A stretch of DNA of 64,000 bases from Thalassomonas sp. RHCl1 (GTDB taxonomy: Bacteria > Pseudomonadota > Gammaproteobacteria > Enterobacterales > Alteromonadaceae). Positions 35,358-44,644 of this stretch are shown here, one piece after another. Made by a program: the position numbers and the translations under genes. Position 1 is the stretch's first letter, and every line of letters begins with the position of its first letter. The stretch lies in contig NZ_CANDNZ010000004.1 of the NCBI RefSeq assembly GCF_947387555.1, positions 124,001 through 188,000 on the forward strand, written 5' to 3'. Below the pieces are notes generated by a model. It was not told the DNA's origin and searched no databases. It saw only the letters and a program-made list of their open reading frames with translations.

Positions 35358-36701
35358 TTATTTTTTCGCTACCCGGCTACTGATAAAGTTTTTATAGGCG
35401 TTACCACTGGCTTTAACCGTTCTTTGCTGGCTGGCATAATCAACATAAACGATACCGAAGCGTTTAAGATAACCTTCCGCCCATTCAAAGTTATCCATCA
35501 GCGACCAGGCAAAGTAGCCGCGGATATCCACGCCCTGCCCTATGGCATCATGTACCGCGCTCAGGTGGCTTTGGTAGTAATCTATCCTATCTAAGTCATT
35601 AACGGAACCGTCCTTGAGTTCATCCGCCATGGCGGCACCGTTTTCGGTAATATACAGTGGCGGCAGCGAATATTTTTCATTTAAGGAAACCAGCAATTTA
35701 GTCAGGGCCTTAGGATAAATTTCCCAGCCGATATCGGTTCTCGGCTCAAGCGCCGGTAATTCAACAAAGTCTTGCTGCTTATCTGCGCGGTAAATTGCCC
35801 GGGTATAATAGTTGACCCCTAAAAAGTCCATCGGCTGAGCGATAATTGCCATATCTCCCTGATGGATGTCGGGATGATGCGCCTTTGGCAGTTGGGATAA
35901 AATTTCCGGGTATTCACCATCAAACAGGGGTTTGATATACCACTGATTAAAATAATCATCGGCGAAATGGGCAGCCCCTTTATCTTCCGAGCTATTTGAC
36001 GCCGGATAGCAAGGGGTAAAGTTAAGCACAATACCGTTTAAGGTATCCGGACTGTTTTTCGCCAATACCTGCATTGCCAGGCCATGAGCCAGCAATAAAT
36101 GATGGGCGGCTTTTTTGCCGTATTCTTTACCCACTATGCCCGGAGCATGGACCCCGACTTCATAGCCTAAATAGGCACTGCAAAAAGGTTCGTTTAAGGT
36201 GGCATAGGCATAAACCCGGTCACCGAAGGCTTTGGTGATCAAGTCGACATAATCACGGAAAAGGTAAGCGGTTTCACGGTTAAGCCAGCCGCCGTTATCT
36301 TCCAGGTGCTGGGGCAAATCCCAGTGATATAGGGTGACAAAGGCTTTGATATTTTTACGCTCGAGGTCATCGAGTATGCCTAAGTAAAAGTCCACCCCGG
36401 CCTGGTTCAATGTACCCTCCCGGGTGATCACCCGGGGCCAGGAAATGGATAAACGGTAGGCATCCACCCCTAAAGATTCAATCAGCTCAATATCCTGACG
36501 CCAAAGGTTGAAATGATCACAGGCGACTTCCCCGTTAGAGCCGTCGGCTATTTTCCCCTCTGTTGCACAAAAACGATCCCAGATGCTGGCCAACCTGTGC
36601 TCAGCCCCCCCTTCAATTTGGAAAGAAGCCGTGGCCACGCCATAGGTAAAATCGGCGGAGAGCATGGGCGAATTAACGGGTAAAGAAATTTTAGTCATCA
36701 T
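35358..36701 (-). CDS. bglA: Glycoside hydrolase family 1 beta-glucosidase
   Basis: A 447-residue GH1 enzyme. The acid/base motif TLNEPF (about residue 170) and the nucleophile motif YITENGAA (about 355) are intact. The GH1 opening FTYGVATASFQIEGG is present, and there is no signal peptide, so it acts on sugars already imported. First gene of the block transcribed toward lacI; divergent from gluP. Confidence 0.95.
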   Translation of the reverse strand: MMTKISLPVNSPMLSADFTYGVATASFQIEGGAEHRLASIWDRFCATEGKIADGSNGEVACDHFNLWRQDIELIESLGVDAYRLSISWPRVITREGTLNQAGVDFYLGILDDLERKNIKAFVTLYHWDLPQHLEDNGGWLNRETAYLFRDYVDLITKAFGDRVYAYATLNEPFCSAYLGYEVGVHAPGIVGKEYGKKAAHHLLLAHGLAMQVLAKNSPDTLNGIVLNFTPCYPASNSSEDKGAAHFADDYFNQWYIKPLFDGEYPEILSQLPKAHHPDIHQGDMAIIAQPMDFLGVNYYTRAIYRADKQQDFVELPALEPRTDIGWEIYPKALTKLLVSLNEKYSLPPLYITENGAAMADELKDGSVNDLDRIDYYQSHLSAVHDAIGQGVDIRGYFAWSLMDNFEWAEGYLKRFGIVYVDYASQQRTVKASGNAYKNFISSRVAKK

Positions 36702-36791
36702 TTACATTGCTGCCTGTCAGGGTGATCTCATTAAGAAAAAATCAACTAAATATTAGCCGCTTACACTTTATCTTTGACTATTACATAAAAA

Positions 36792-36805
36792 TGTAAGCGC
36801 TTACA
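36792..36805. promoter_or_regulatory. LacI-type operator palindrome 1
   Basis: TGTAAGCGCTTACA, a perfect 14-bp palindrome with a central CG as in LacI-family operators, between the divergent bglA and gluP genes. Confidence 0.7.
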
Positions 36806-36856
36806 AATCACTTGAAAATTTTTTGCTTCTGGTTTTTAATGCTTTCAACAACACGA

Positions 36857-36870
36857 TGAAAGCGCTTTCA
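36857..36870. promoter_or_regulatory. LacI-type operator palindrome 2
   Basis: TGAAAGCGCTTTCA, a second perfect palindrome 65 bp from the first and on the gluP side. It shares the AAGCGCTT core and differs only at two symmetric positions, so it could be bound by the same or a second LacI-family repressor. Confidence 0.7.
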
Positions 36871-37033
36871 TTTTTCAAGCCTAGTGTTTTCTGTATTAAA
36901 GATCAACCGCTTTTATTTATGTTTATGAAAATAATGTGTGAAGTTTACCAACAAGCTTACAAACTTGTTCCCGGTAGCCGCTTTATGCTCAACAAAATAT
37001 AAAAGCATATCAAAACAAGTTAATGGGGAAATT

Positions 37034-38323
37034 ATGGCAACATTTTCAAAATCATATCCTGCAGAGCAACTACCTGAGGCACAAGCAGGTAAGGACTACC
37101 GTTTCGCACTGACATCGTTAACCTCACTGTTTTTTATGTGGGGCTTTATTACCTGTCTCAATGATATCCTGATCCCCCATTTAAAAGGGGTTTTCGATTT
37201 ATCCTACAGCCAGGCAATGCTGGTGCAATTTTGCTTTTTTGGCGCTTATTTTGTTGTCTCCCTGCCCTCAGGCGCACTGGTGAAACGACTGGGGTATCAA
37301 AAAGGCATAGTACTGGGGCTAGTGATCGCCGCCCTGGGATGTTTATGCTTTTATCCTGCCGCAAGCCTGCACAGCTACGCTATTTTCTTATTGGCCCTGT
37401 TTATCCTGGCCAGCGGCATCACCCTACTGCAAGTCTCCGCCAATCCCTATGTCAGTATTCTGGGAGAAGTGAAAACCGCCTCCTCCCGGCTGACCATGAC
37501 CCAGGCTTTTAACTCCCTGGGCACCACAGTAGCACCATTTTTCGGCGCGTATTTAATCTTGGAACAAGCAGCCGAGGCAGTATCAGCAACGGCTTCAGCA
37601 CAACAAGTACAAATGCCCTATTTGTTATTGGCCGCTTTGTTGCTGCTACTCGCCGCCATCTTTGCCGCCTTAAAACTGCCGGATATGTCAGCTCAAAGCA
37701 TCCAAAACCAGACCAGTAAAACAGGCGGGGAAAACCATGAACTCAAAAGTGCCTGGCACTATCGCCATCTGGTGCTTGGCGCTGTCGGCATTTTTGTCTA
37801 TGTCGGCGCCGAAGTGGCTATCGGTAGTTTCCTGGTGAATTTTTTCACCGATCCGAATATCGGCGCCATGGAAGAGTCGGCCGCCGCCAAATATATCGCT
37901 TATTACTGGGGAGGCGCTATGGTGGGACGTTTTATCGGTGCAGCCGCCATGCAAAAAATAGCCGCAGGTAAAGCCCTGTGTTTCAATGCCGCCGTGGCCA
38001 TGGCATTGGTGTTAGTGGCGATGTTTACTTCCGGACAATTGGCCATGTCAGCGATTTTATTGGTGGGACTTTGTAACTCCATCATGTTTCCTACCATTTT
38101 CAGCCTGGCCCTCAACGGTTTAGGCAAGTTTACCAGCCAGGGCTCGGGTATTTTATGTTTGGCAATCGTCGGCGGCGCCATCATTCCTCTGCTTCAGGGT
38201 GTCTTGGCAGATAACATTGGCATACAGGCATCTTTTTGCTTGCCCATCCTATGTTACGGCTTTATTGCCTATTACGGCTTGTCAGGAAGCAAAGTGTCGA
38301 TAAGGGAGAAAGGAAAGGCTTAA
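37034..38323 (+). CDS. gluP: Glucose/galactose MFS transporter (FHS family)
   Basis: About 429 residues from this start, with 12 membrane segments. The motif [20 protein letters not shown] near residue 37 is the signature of the FucP/GluP group. The start is set at 37034 by GGGGA six bases before the ATG; an in-frame ATG 32 codons earlier would add a polar extension. It is divergent from bglA and likely imports the glucose released from glucosides. Confidence 0.9.
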   Translation: MATFSKSYPAEQLPEAQAGKDYRFALTSLTSLFFMWGFITCLNDILIPHLKGVFDLSYSQAMLVQFCFFGAYFVVSLPSGALVKRLGYQKGIVLGLVIAALGCLCFYPAASLHSYAIFLLALFILASGITLLQVSANPYVSILGEVKTASSRLTMTQAFNSLGTTVAPFFGAYLILEQAAEAVSATASAQQVQMPYLLLAALLLLLAAIFAALKLPDMSAQSIQNQTSKTGGENHELKSAWHYRHLVLGAVGIFVYVGAEVAIGSFLVNFFTDPNIGAMEESAAAKYIAYYWGGAMVGRFIGAAAMQKIAAGKALCFNAAVAMALVLVAMFTSGQLAMSAILLVGLCNSIMFPTIFSLALNGLGKFTSQGSGILCLAIVGGAIIPLLQGVLADNIGIQASFCLPILCYGFIAYYGLSGSKVSIREKGKA

Positions 38324-38355
38324 ATCTTCGGGCCAAAATGAGCAATAGAAATGAA

Positions 38356-38385
38356 TTCCCCGGCTGCAATATAACAGCCGGGGAA
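38356..38385. terminator. Convergent terminator between gluP and copD
   Basis: Perfect 11-bp GC-rich stem (38356-38366 with 38375-38385), 8-base loop, between facing genes. Confidence 0.85.
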
Positions 38386-38390
38386 AGCAA

Positions 38391-39299
38391 CTAAGACAAA
38401 ACTGTCGGTCCAAGAATACTCGATAATACTGCAGTGATCACTAAGATAATATCCGCCAGGAACAGCTCACTGACGATGGCATTTTTTTTCAGGGTTAACA
38501 CCTGCACCTGATTTAATACCGGCACCAGGCTGTGTTTGTATTTATGCTTATGCAAGACCACCAGCAGGAAGACGGTAGTGACTGTGATTAATTTCAGCAA
38601 CATGGTTTGCCCGTAAGTGGTAGTAAACAAATCTCCCGTACTTGCCAGCATCTGGCTTAATAATCCCCCGCCGCCAATCAATAGCAAAGGCACCATGATC
38701 AGGGTAAGTTGGCCAAAAAAGCGCATCACCCGATACAGGTTCGACAGGTTAAGCAGCTGATAACAGATCAACAAGGGATATAAAGCCCCCAGCCACCAGG
38801 CGGAAGTTATGATATGCAGGGCCATCAGCCAGCTTGCGCTGCTGCCAAGCTCTGCGGTATTGCCCACCAGGGTGAAAGAATAACTTAACGCCACTATTCC
38901 GCTCAGGTAACACAAGAAAAACAATTTCCGGTTCGAGGCCTGAGCCTCGGGTTTTCTTCTTAAATGCAGCAAAAATAAAGCAGCAATGGCTGTAAAGCCG
39001 AATAGCCGCCAAAACAGGGCATCTCCCAACGGACCATGCCAGAGCTGACGCAAGCTTTCACCGTCAAACATACCGAAAAAACCCGCCTGCGAAACGGCGC
39101 CCACGCCAATTAAAAAGTTAATGATCACGGCTGTTATACCAAGACACAGGCATAGCCGGGTATAGCGGATAATAGCTTGGATATTGGTGTTGGCGCGGAT
39201 CAAAGCGCCGATAAATGGGCCGCCGACGGCAGCGGCAACCCCCATGTAAATTAACCAGCGGGAAATAATATCCCCGACATCCCAAATAGAAAGCGCCAT
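38391..39299 (-). CDS. copD: CopD-family copper resistance membrane protein
   Basis: A 302-residue protein with eight hydrophobic segments. The CopD pattern appears in LWHGPLGDALFWRLFG (about residue 87) and LMALHIITSAWWLGALYPL (about 155), where conserved His and Trp lie. CopD proteins sit in the inner membrane and contribute to periplasmic copper handling. It follows copA and its tiny partner on the minus strand after about 208 bp. Confidence 0.85.
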   Translation of the reverse strand: MALSIWDVGDIISRWLIYMGVAAAVGGPFIGALIRANTNIQAIIRYTRLCLCLGITAVIINFLIGVGAVSQAGFFGMFDGESLRQLWHGPLGDALFWRLFGFTAIAALFLLHLRRKPEAQASNRKLFFLCYLSGIVALSYSFTLVGNTAELGSSASWLMALHIITSAWWLGALYPLLICYQLLNLSNLYRVMRFFGQLTLIMVPLLLIGGGGLLSQMLASTGDLFTTTYGQTMLLKLITVTTVFLLVVLHKHKYKHSLVPVLNQVQVLTLKKNAIVSELFLADIILVITAVLSSILGPTVLS

Positions 39300-39507
39300 A
39301 CTTACTCCTCATCTTAGGATGTGATCGTCTCAATAACATCAACGACCACTACCTCGTACCAAAAATGAGAATTCCTCTTTCCGGGGACGGACATCTTTGC
39401 CCATTAATTGCCGAGCAGTTTGCCGGGAAATTGCCCGGCTCACGACAACAGGTATTTAAATAAGCTTAGCCGACTTTTATCCGAAAGACCCGAATGCGGA
39501 TGTACGC

Positions 39508-39633
39508 TTAATTGCCCTGCTGCTTTTTGGTTTTAGCTTTTGTTGGCGATGATTGCAAAGGAGCAAGCCAAAACCACCAAACAATCAATAAAATAACAAA
39601 AAGTCCTGCCAGGTTTATCATCAACATATTCAT
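39508..39633 (-). CDS. 41-residue membrane protein coupled to copA
   Basis: Short frame whose ATG overlaps the copA stop by four bases (ATGA), so its translation depends on copA. The peptide has one strong membrane span (LAGLFVILLIVWWFWLAP) and a lysine-rich cytoplasmic tail (KAKTKKQQGN). The LIVWWFW string resembles the membrane anchor of small cupredoxin-like proteins found with copper pumps, but no copper-binding domain follows. It may be a small subunit or regulator of CopA. Confidence 0.65.
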   Translation of the reverse strand: MNMLMINLAGLFVILLIVWWFWLAPLQSSPTKAKTKKQQGN

Positions 39634-41885
39634 AACTGAGTCTCCTTAACCAACACCTGCCGCCCGGAGGGTTTAAAAAAGCGTAAACGGTTGGCATTAG
39701 TCACCACAGTTAAGGATGACATCGCCATGGCGGCGCCGGCGATCATAGGGTTAAGCAATAAACCGGTAAAGGGAAAAAGAACACCCGCCGCTATCGGTAT
39801 GCCCAACCCATTATAAATAAAGGCGCCGAACAGGTTTTGCTTGATGTTTTTCACCGTTGCCCGGGAAATTTCAATCGCATCGACTACGCCATGTAAAGAG
39901 CCCGACATCAGGGTGATATCGGCACTTTCTATGGCAACATCCGTGCCTGTACCGATGGCAAAGCCGACATCAGCCAGTGCCAGCGCAGGTGCATCATTGA
40001 TGCCGTCTCCCACCATAGCGACCACTTTTCCCTGCCGCTGCAATTGCGCAATTTGGCCGGCCTTATCCTGGGGTAAGACTTCGGCAATCACTTTATCTAT
40101 ACCGAGCTGCCTGGCAACGGCATCGGCGGTAGCCCGGTTATCGCCGGTTAATAACATCACCTCCAGCCCCAGCTGGTGCATGCGTTCGATGGCAGCAAAA
40201 GAGTCACTTTTGATCGCATCACTGATACCTATGATGCCCGCCAGTTCGCCGTCAATGGCGATAAAGATCACCGTATTGGCCTCTTGCTCCAGCTCAGCCG
40301 CCTGGCTTACAAGCGCCTGGATATCAATATCAAAACTTTGCATTAACTTGCGGGTACCCAGCAGCAAAGACTTATTTTCAAGCTCGGCGCGGATCCCCTG
40401 CCCGGCAATAGCAGCAAAGTCCGTGACCGGCAACAGCTCTAGCTGCTGCTCTTTTGCCGCCGAAACGATTGCCTCAGCCAAAGGATGTTCTGAATTGGCT
40501 TCGGCGCTGCCTGCCCATAACAGCAGAGAATTCTCATCCCAGTTACCCCGGGGGATCATTTTGCTTATTCCGGGTTTGCCCTGGGTTACCGTGCCGGTTT
40601 TATCCAGCACTATCGTCTCAAGTTTGCCCGCCTGTTGCAGGGCGTCGCCATTGCGGATCAGAGTTTGATATAACGCCGCTTTCCCTACCCCCGCCATGAT
40701 AGAAATCGGCGTAGCCAAACCCAAAGCACAAGGGCAGGCAATAATCAGTACTGTCATCATAGTCACTATCGCGTATGTCAGCGCCTGCTCACCACCTGAA
40801 AAGTTAATCCAGGCAAGAAAAGCTAATACCGCAATAATGAGCACGGCAGGAACAAATACCGAGGCAATCTTATCCACCAAACGGCCAATGGCCGGCTTGG
40901 ACGACTGGGCGGTTCGTACCATATTGATGATCTGCGCCAACGTAGTGTCTTTACCTATGCGCTTGGCCTGAAACAAAAAGCTGCCGGACTTATTGATGGT
41001 ACCCGCAAGCACTTGGTCTCCCGGCTGTTTTTCTACCGCCAGTGGCTCGCCACTGATCATCGACTCATCCAGGCTGGAATGGCCCTGAATAACCACGCCG
41101 TCTACCGCGATGCGCTCCCCGGGCTTGACCCGTAAAATATCATCAATAACCACCTCTTCAATTAAGATATTCACCTCTTTGTTATCACGCACAACACAGG
41201 CTGTTTTTGGCTGCAAACCGATAAGTTGTTTAATTGCTTGCGAAGTTTTGCCCCGTGCCCGCATTTCAAGCGCCGATCCCAGGTTAATTAACGCGATAAT
41301 CACCGCAGCGGCTTCAAAGTAAACGTGTTGCGCCAAAGCGGGTACTAACTCAGGTTTAATGACAATCACCAAAGAATAAAGCCAGGCGGTGCCGGTCCCA
41401 AGAGCGATAAGCAAGTCCATATTGGCATTATGCTGCCGCACCGATTTAACCGCGCCGAGAAAAAAATGTCCTCCCGAATAAATCATAACTCCCAGGGTGG
41501 CCAGCGCTATCAGCAACCAAAATAACGGGCCATTGGGGCCGGTTAACGGCGGCAGTATACCTGCCATGCCGGCAATAAATAATGGCGCTCCTACCAGGGC
41601 GGCAAGGGTTGCCTGCTTTAATAACTGCCGGTAATAGACAAATTCGGCCTGTTCTTTATCGGCGGTATCATCAAGGCTACTAAGTTCACTGGCCTGATAA
41701 CCAGCCAAACGAATTGCGGCAATCACCGCCTCGGCATTGGTACTGCCCTCAACGGTGGCGGTATGTTCGGCAAAATTAACATTGGCGGAAGTCACAGAGT
41801 CTACGCCGTTAATCGCCTTTTCAATGGAAGCGACACAACCGGCACAGCTCATGCCTTCAATGGATAAATGCAGGGTCTGGCTCAT
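39630..41885 (-). CDS. copA: Copper-exporting P1B-type ATPase
   Basis: A 751-residue P-type ATPase with one N-terminal heavy-metal-associated domain (GMSCAGC, residues about 13-19) and eight membrane spans. It also has the transport motif IACPCALGLATP (about 385), the phosphorylation motif DKTGT (about 425), a SEHPLAEA nucleotide-domain motif and the GDGINDAP hinge. The CPC motif indicates Cu(I). It exports cytosolic copper to the periplasm. An AraC protein with its own HMA-like domain is encoded just upstream (42086-42649), and a tiny membrane protein is coupled downstream. Confidence 0.95.
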   Translation of the reverse strand: MSQTLHLSIEGMSCAGCVASIEKAINGVDSVTSANVNFAEHTATVEGSTNAEAVIAAIRLAGYQASELSSLDDTADKEQAEFVYYRQLLKQATLAALVGAPLFIAGMAGILPPLTGPNGPLFWLLIALATLGVMIYSGGHFFLGAVKSVRQHNANMDLLIALGTGTAWLYSLVIVIKPELVPALAQHVYFEAAAVIIALINLGSALEMRARGKTSQAIKQLIGLQPKTACVVRDNKEVNILIEEVVIDDILRVKPGERIAVDGVVIQGHSSLDESMISGEPLAVEKQPGDQVLAGTINKSGSFLFQAKRIGKDTTLAQIINMVRTAQSSKPAIGRLVDKIASVFVPAVLIIAVLAFLAWINFSGGEQALTYAIVTMMTVLIIACPCALGLATPISIMAGVGKAALYQTLIRNGDALQQAGKLETIVLDKTGTVTQGKPGISKMIPRGNWDENSLLLWAGSAEANSEHPLAEAIVSAAKEQQLELLPVTDFAAIAGQGIRAELENKSLLLGTRKLMQSFDIDIQALVSQAAELEQEANTVIFIAIDGELAGIIGISDAIKSDSFAAIERMHQLGLEVMLLTGDNRATADAVARQLGIDKVIAEVLPQDKAGQIAQLQRQGKVVAMVGDGINDAPALALADVGFAIGTGTDVAIESADITLMSGSLHGVVDAIEISRATVKNIKQNLFGAFIYNGLGIPIAAGVLFPFTGLLLNPMIAGAAMAMSSLTVVTNANRLRFFKPSGRQVLVKETQL

Positions 41886-42085
41886 AGCAAAGCTCCTGTT
41901 TCATAAAAAGGGTTGGTGCAATAGCCGGGTATAAGCCCCAAAGGGAAAATAAAGAGAATGTCTTGGAATAAATAAAGAGAAAAAACCATCAACTGCTGCT
42001 CATAAAATAGTAATAACAGCAGTATGAAACAGTTCAGGGAAAAAACCGTTACAAGATTTCAGCTATCTGTTACAGGATTTACAGC

Positions 42086-42649
42086 TTATAGCTCATCAAT
42101 CGCTTTTCGGGCATGTGAACCGCAATTGGCCTTAAAATCACTGGGGGTTAACCCGGTGATTTTTTTAAATTGGTTGCTCAGATGGGCAACACTGGAGTAA
42201 TCAAGGCGAAAGGCAATTTCGGTGAGGGAGAGTTCGTCATAAACCAGCAGCTCTTTCACTTTCTCTATTTTTTGCTGAATATAAAACTGCTCTATGGTGA
42301 TCCCTTCCACCGAAGAAAACAGGTTACTTAAATAGTTGTAGTCTTTAAAAATATGCTCGGACAAGAAGCGGGATAATTTAACCTTTTCCCCCATCGGCTG
42401 CTGCACCAGGGCGATCACATGTTTTTTGGTCTGCTCGATTAACCGGCCTTTTTTATCGTTGATCAGCTCAAAACCCAAGGCTTCCAGGCGGGTTCGAAAA
42501 ATTTCAACTTGCTCAGGTCCCGGTGTGGCATTACCAAAATCAACTTCTCCCAGGCTCACCGACAAAGGGGTTATATCAAGCGCCTTGAGTTCATTTTCAA
42601 CCACAAACTTACAGCGCCCGCACACCATGTTTTTAATAAAGAGCTTCAT
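42086..42649 (-). CDS. AraC-type regulator with N-terminal HMA-like metal domain
   Basis: A 187-residue fusion. Residues 1-75 resemble a heavy-metal-associated domain, with KNMVCGRCKFVVENELKAL placing a CxxC at positions 10-13, as in copper chaperones. Residues 85-180 are an AraC-type double helix-turn-helix (LSLTEIAFRLDYSSVAHLSNQFKK, key part LTEIAFRLDYSS). The layout suggests direct sensing of Cu(I) by the regulator. It is 200 bp upstream of copA on the same strand. Such HMA-AraC proteins are better known to me from Bacteroidetes, so horizontal acquisition is possible. Confidence 0.8.
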   Translation of the reverse strand: MKLFIKNMVCGRCKFVVENELKALDITPLSVSLGEVDFGNATPGPEQVEIFRTRLEALGFELINDKKGRLIEQTKKHVIALVQQPMGEKVKLSRFLSEHIFKDYNYLSNLFSSVEGITIEQFYIQQKIEKVKELLVYDELSLTEIAFRLDYSSVAHLSNQFKKITGLTPSDFKANCGSHARKAIDEL

Positions 42650-42811
42650 TTCAATTGCTTATCTATAAAAATCCGGGAAGTAAATCCTTAACCATAAAAC
42701 CGCAGATTAATATTTTTTCACTAAAGTGACAATATCTGCATTCGCTGATCGGTAAAATTTACACTATTTTTTAATAGCAACTGACCAGCAGCAAATAAAA
42801 AGGACATCAAC

Positions 42812-43126
42812 ATGGCGAATTATCTTTTTGTATACCACGGCGGCAACAAAACTTCAGATCCGGCAGAGCTTGAAAGCGTTATCCAGGCATGGCGGGACTG
42901 GTTTACCTCTATGGGAGATGCGGTGATTGACAGCGGTAACCCGGTGGGATTATCGACAACCGTCAACAGTGACGGCAGTATCGTCAACAATGGCGGCAGT
43001 AATCCCGCCAGCGGCTACAGCATAATCGCGGCAGCCAGCATAGAAGAGGCCTGCGACCAGGCCAAAGCTTGCCCGATTTTAGCCAGCGGTGGTAGTATAG
43101 AAATCGCAGAAATTATTGATATCTAA
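42812..43126 (+). CDS. YCII-related domain protein
   Basis: A 104-residue YCII-fold protein (YLFVYHGG start and CDQAKACPILASGGSIEIAEI end, where the family's His/Asp pair region is expected). Members are small, mostly uncharacterised enzymes or sensors. It is the first of three adjacent plus-strand genes separated by 32 and 6 bp, which form an operon. AAAAAGGA precedes the ATG. Confidence 0.8.
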   Translation: MANYLFVYHGGNKTSDPAELESVIQAWRDWFTSMGDAVIDSGNPVGLSTTVNSDGSIVNNGGSNPASGYSIIAAASIEEACDQAKACPILASGGSIEIAEIIDI

Positions 43127-43158
43127 TTGACTTATCTTCAATGAAAGGAGAAATCGCC

Positions 43159-43533
43159 GTGAGTTTACAGGATGAGATCATCACCCTTGAAATGGATTTG
43201 CTTAAACCTGAAGTCAGGCGCTCGCCATCTGCTCTGGACCGCCTGATCAGTGATGATTTCCTGGAAATTGGCGGCTCCGGCAGAAGTTTCGGTAAAGATG
43301 AAGTGCTTAGCCGTTTACCACAGGAAACACCGCCAACCTTCTCGGCCCAAGATTTTGAATTACGCCAACTCAGCGACAACCTGGTGCAGCTGCTTTATAA
43401 AGCCACTATGCTCAAGGCAGGCGCAGCGCAAACCAGCTATTCCCTGCGCAGCACTTTATGGCAGCTTAAAGAAGACAACTGGCAGATGCTGTTTCACCAG
43501 GGCACCCTTTGCCCGCCGTTTGATGATGAATAA
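43159..43533 (+). CDS. DUF4440/SnoaL-like (NTF2-fold) protein
   Basis: About 124 residues, an NTF2-like fold: ALDRLISDDFLEIGGSGR is the characteristic opening of DUF4440, and WQLKEDNWQMLFHQGT the closing strand. Start chosen as GTG at 43159 because AAGGAG lies eight bases before it; the ATG at 43141 overlaps that ribosome-binding site. Middle gene of a three-gene operon. Confidence 0.78.
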   Translation: MSLQDEIITLEMDLLKPEVRRSPSALDRLISDDFLEIGGSGRSFGKDEVLSRLPQETPPTFSAQDFELRQLSDNLVQLLYKATMLKAGAAQTSYSLRSTLWQLKEDNWQMLFHQGTLCPPFDDE

Positions 43534-43539
43534 TACCTA

Positions 43540-43953
43540 ATGAAAAACCAGGATTTGCTCCGGGGCTCTTGTTTATGTCGCTCCATCGATTTCAAGCTCA
43601 GTGGCGGTATCACGGCAGTGCGCTACTGTCACTGCAGCCATTGCCGGAAATTTGCCGGCACCTCCCCTGCAGCCTGGGGCATGGCAGAAACGGCAAACTT
43701 AACCATCACGACATCAAACAGCGAAATAGGCAAATTTAATTCCGGACGGGGTATTCGCTGTTTTTGTTTAAACTGCGGTTCCCCCTTGTGGTTTGAATCG
43801 ATTGAATACCCGCAGATGATCGCCATTCCCCTGGGGGTACTCGACAGCGACAAGCTGCCCGCTCCCGAGCAACATATCTGGACCCAATCCAAAGTAGGCT
43901 GGTGTTGCATCAATGACGATCTGCCTCAACACCTAACCTATCCGGAAGAATAG
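43540..43953 (+). CDS. GFA/CENP-V family zinc protein
   Basis: A 137-residue protein with the zinc-binding cysteine pattern of the GFA (glutathione-dependent formaldehyde-activating) fold: GSCLCRSI, CHCSHCRKF and CFCLNCGSPL. Family members often bind glutathione adducts or zinc; the biochemical function is debated. Last gene of the operon, 6 bp after the DUF4440 gene. Confidence 0.88.
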   Translation: MKNQDLLRGSCLCRSIDFKLSGGITAVRYCHCSHCRKFAGTSPAAWGMAETANLTITTSNSEIGKFNSGRGIRCFCLNCGSPLWFESIEYPQMIAIPLGVLDSDKLPAPEQHIWTQSKVGWCCINDDLPQHLTYPEE

Positions 43954-43971
43954 AAAACCCCAAGGCAAGAT

Positions 43972-44643
43972 TTAAGGCTTCACATAACGGTAACCGGCAC
44001 CATAAACAGACTCGATAATATTGGTTTCCAGACCGATTTTTTTCGCTTTCAAGCGAATGTTTTTCACATGGCTGTCGATAGCGCGATCAGAAATATCCCG
44101 CATATCCGGATAGGCTAAATCCAGAATTTGTGCCCGGGAATAAATACGCTGGGGGTGCTGGTATAACAGGGAAAATAAATTAAACTCCAGGTGCGTCAAT
44201 TCCGTGCTTTGCCCCCGGTAACTAAGCCGGAAACTGTCCATATTCAACAATAAGCCTTCCTCAACCACAGGGGCCTTATGTTTTTGGGTACGCTTTAAAA
44301 TCGCTTTTATTCGCAATACCAGCTCGGGCGCGCTGAAAGGTTTACAAATATAATCATCGGCCCCGGCCTCAAGCCCGATCAAGCGGCTGATCTCCTGGGT
44401 TTTGGCTGTCAACATCACGATAGGCACCTCCGAGAAGGTTCTGATTTGTTTGCAGCATTCCAAACCATCCATAACCGGCAGCATCAAGTCCAGTAAAATG
44501 AGATCCGGCTCATTTTCCCTGACGGTTTCAACCACATGTTCACCGGTTTCCAGATGCCGGGTAGTAAAGTTACTGGCCTGTAAAAACAGCGCGACATTTT
44601 CAGCAATTTCCAGATCATCTTCAACAATAAGAATATCGGCCAT
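43972..44643 (-). CDS. OmpR-family response regulator
   Basis: A 223-residue regulator: receiver domain (phospho-acceptor Asp in LILLDLMLPVMDG, about residue 53) and a C-terminal winged helix (LTHLEFNLFSLLYQHPQRIYSRAQILD, about 150-220, ending GAGYRYVKP). It starts one base after the stop of the kinase gene at 44645, so it is the kinase's cognate partner. Confidence 0.93.
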   Translation of the reverse strand: MADILIVEDDLEIAENVALFLQASNFTTRHLETGEHVVETVRENEPDLILLDLMLPVMDGLECCKQIRTFSEVPIVMLTAKTQEISRLIGLEAGADDYICKPFSAPELVLRIKAILKRTQKHKAPVVEEGLLLNMDSFRLSYRGQSTELTHLEFNLFSLLYQHPQRIYSRAQILDLAYPDMRDISDRAIDSHVKNIRLKAKKIGLETNIIESVYGAGYRYVKP

Positions 44644-44644
44644 G

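Noticed and set aside
36938-37033. N-terminal extension of gluP from the ATG at 36938
   Set aside because: The ATG at 37034 has a GGGGA ribosome-binding site and matches the family start; the extension is polar and cysteine-containing, unlike MFS N-termini.
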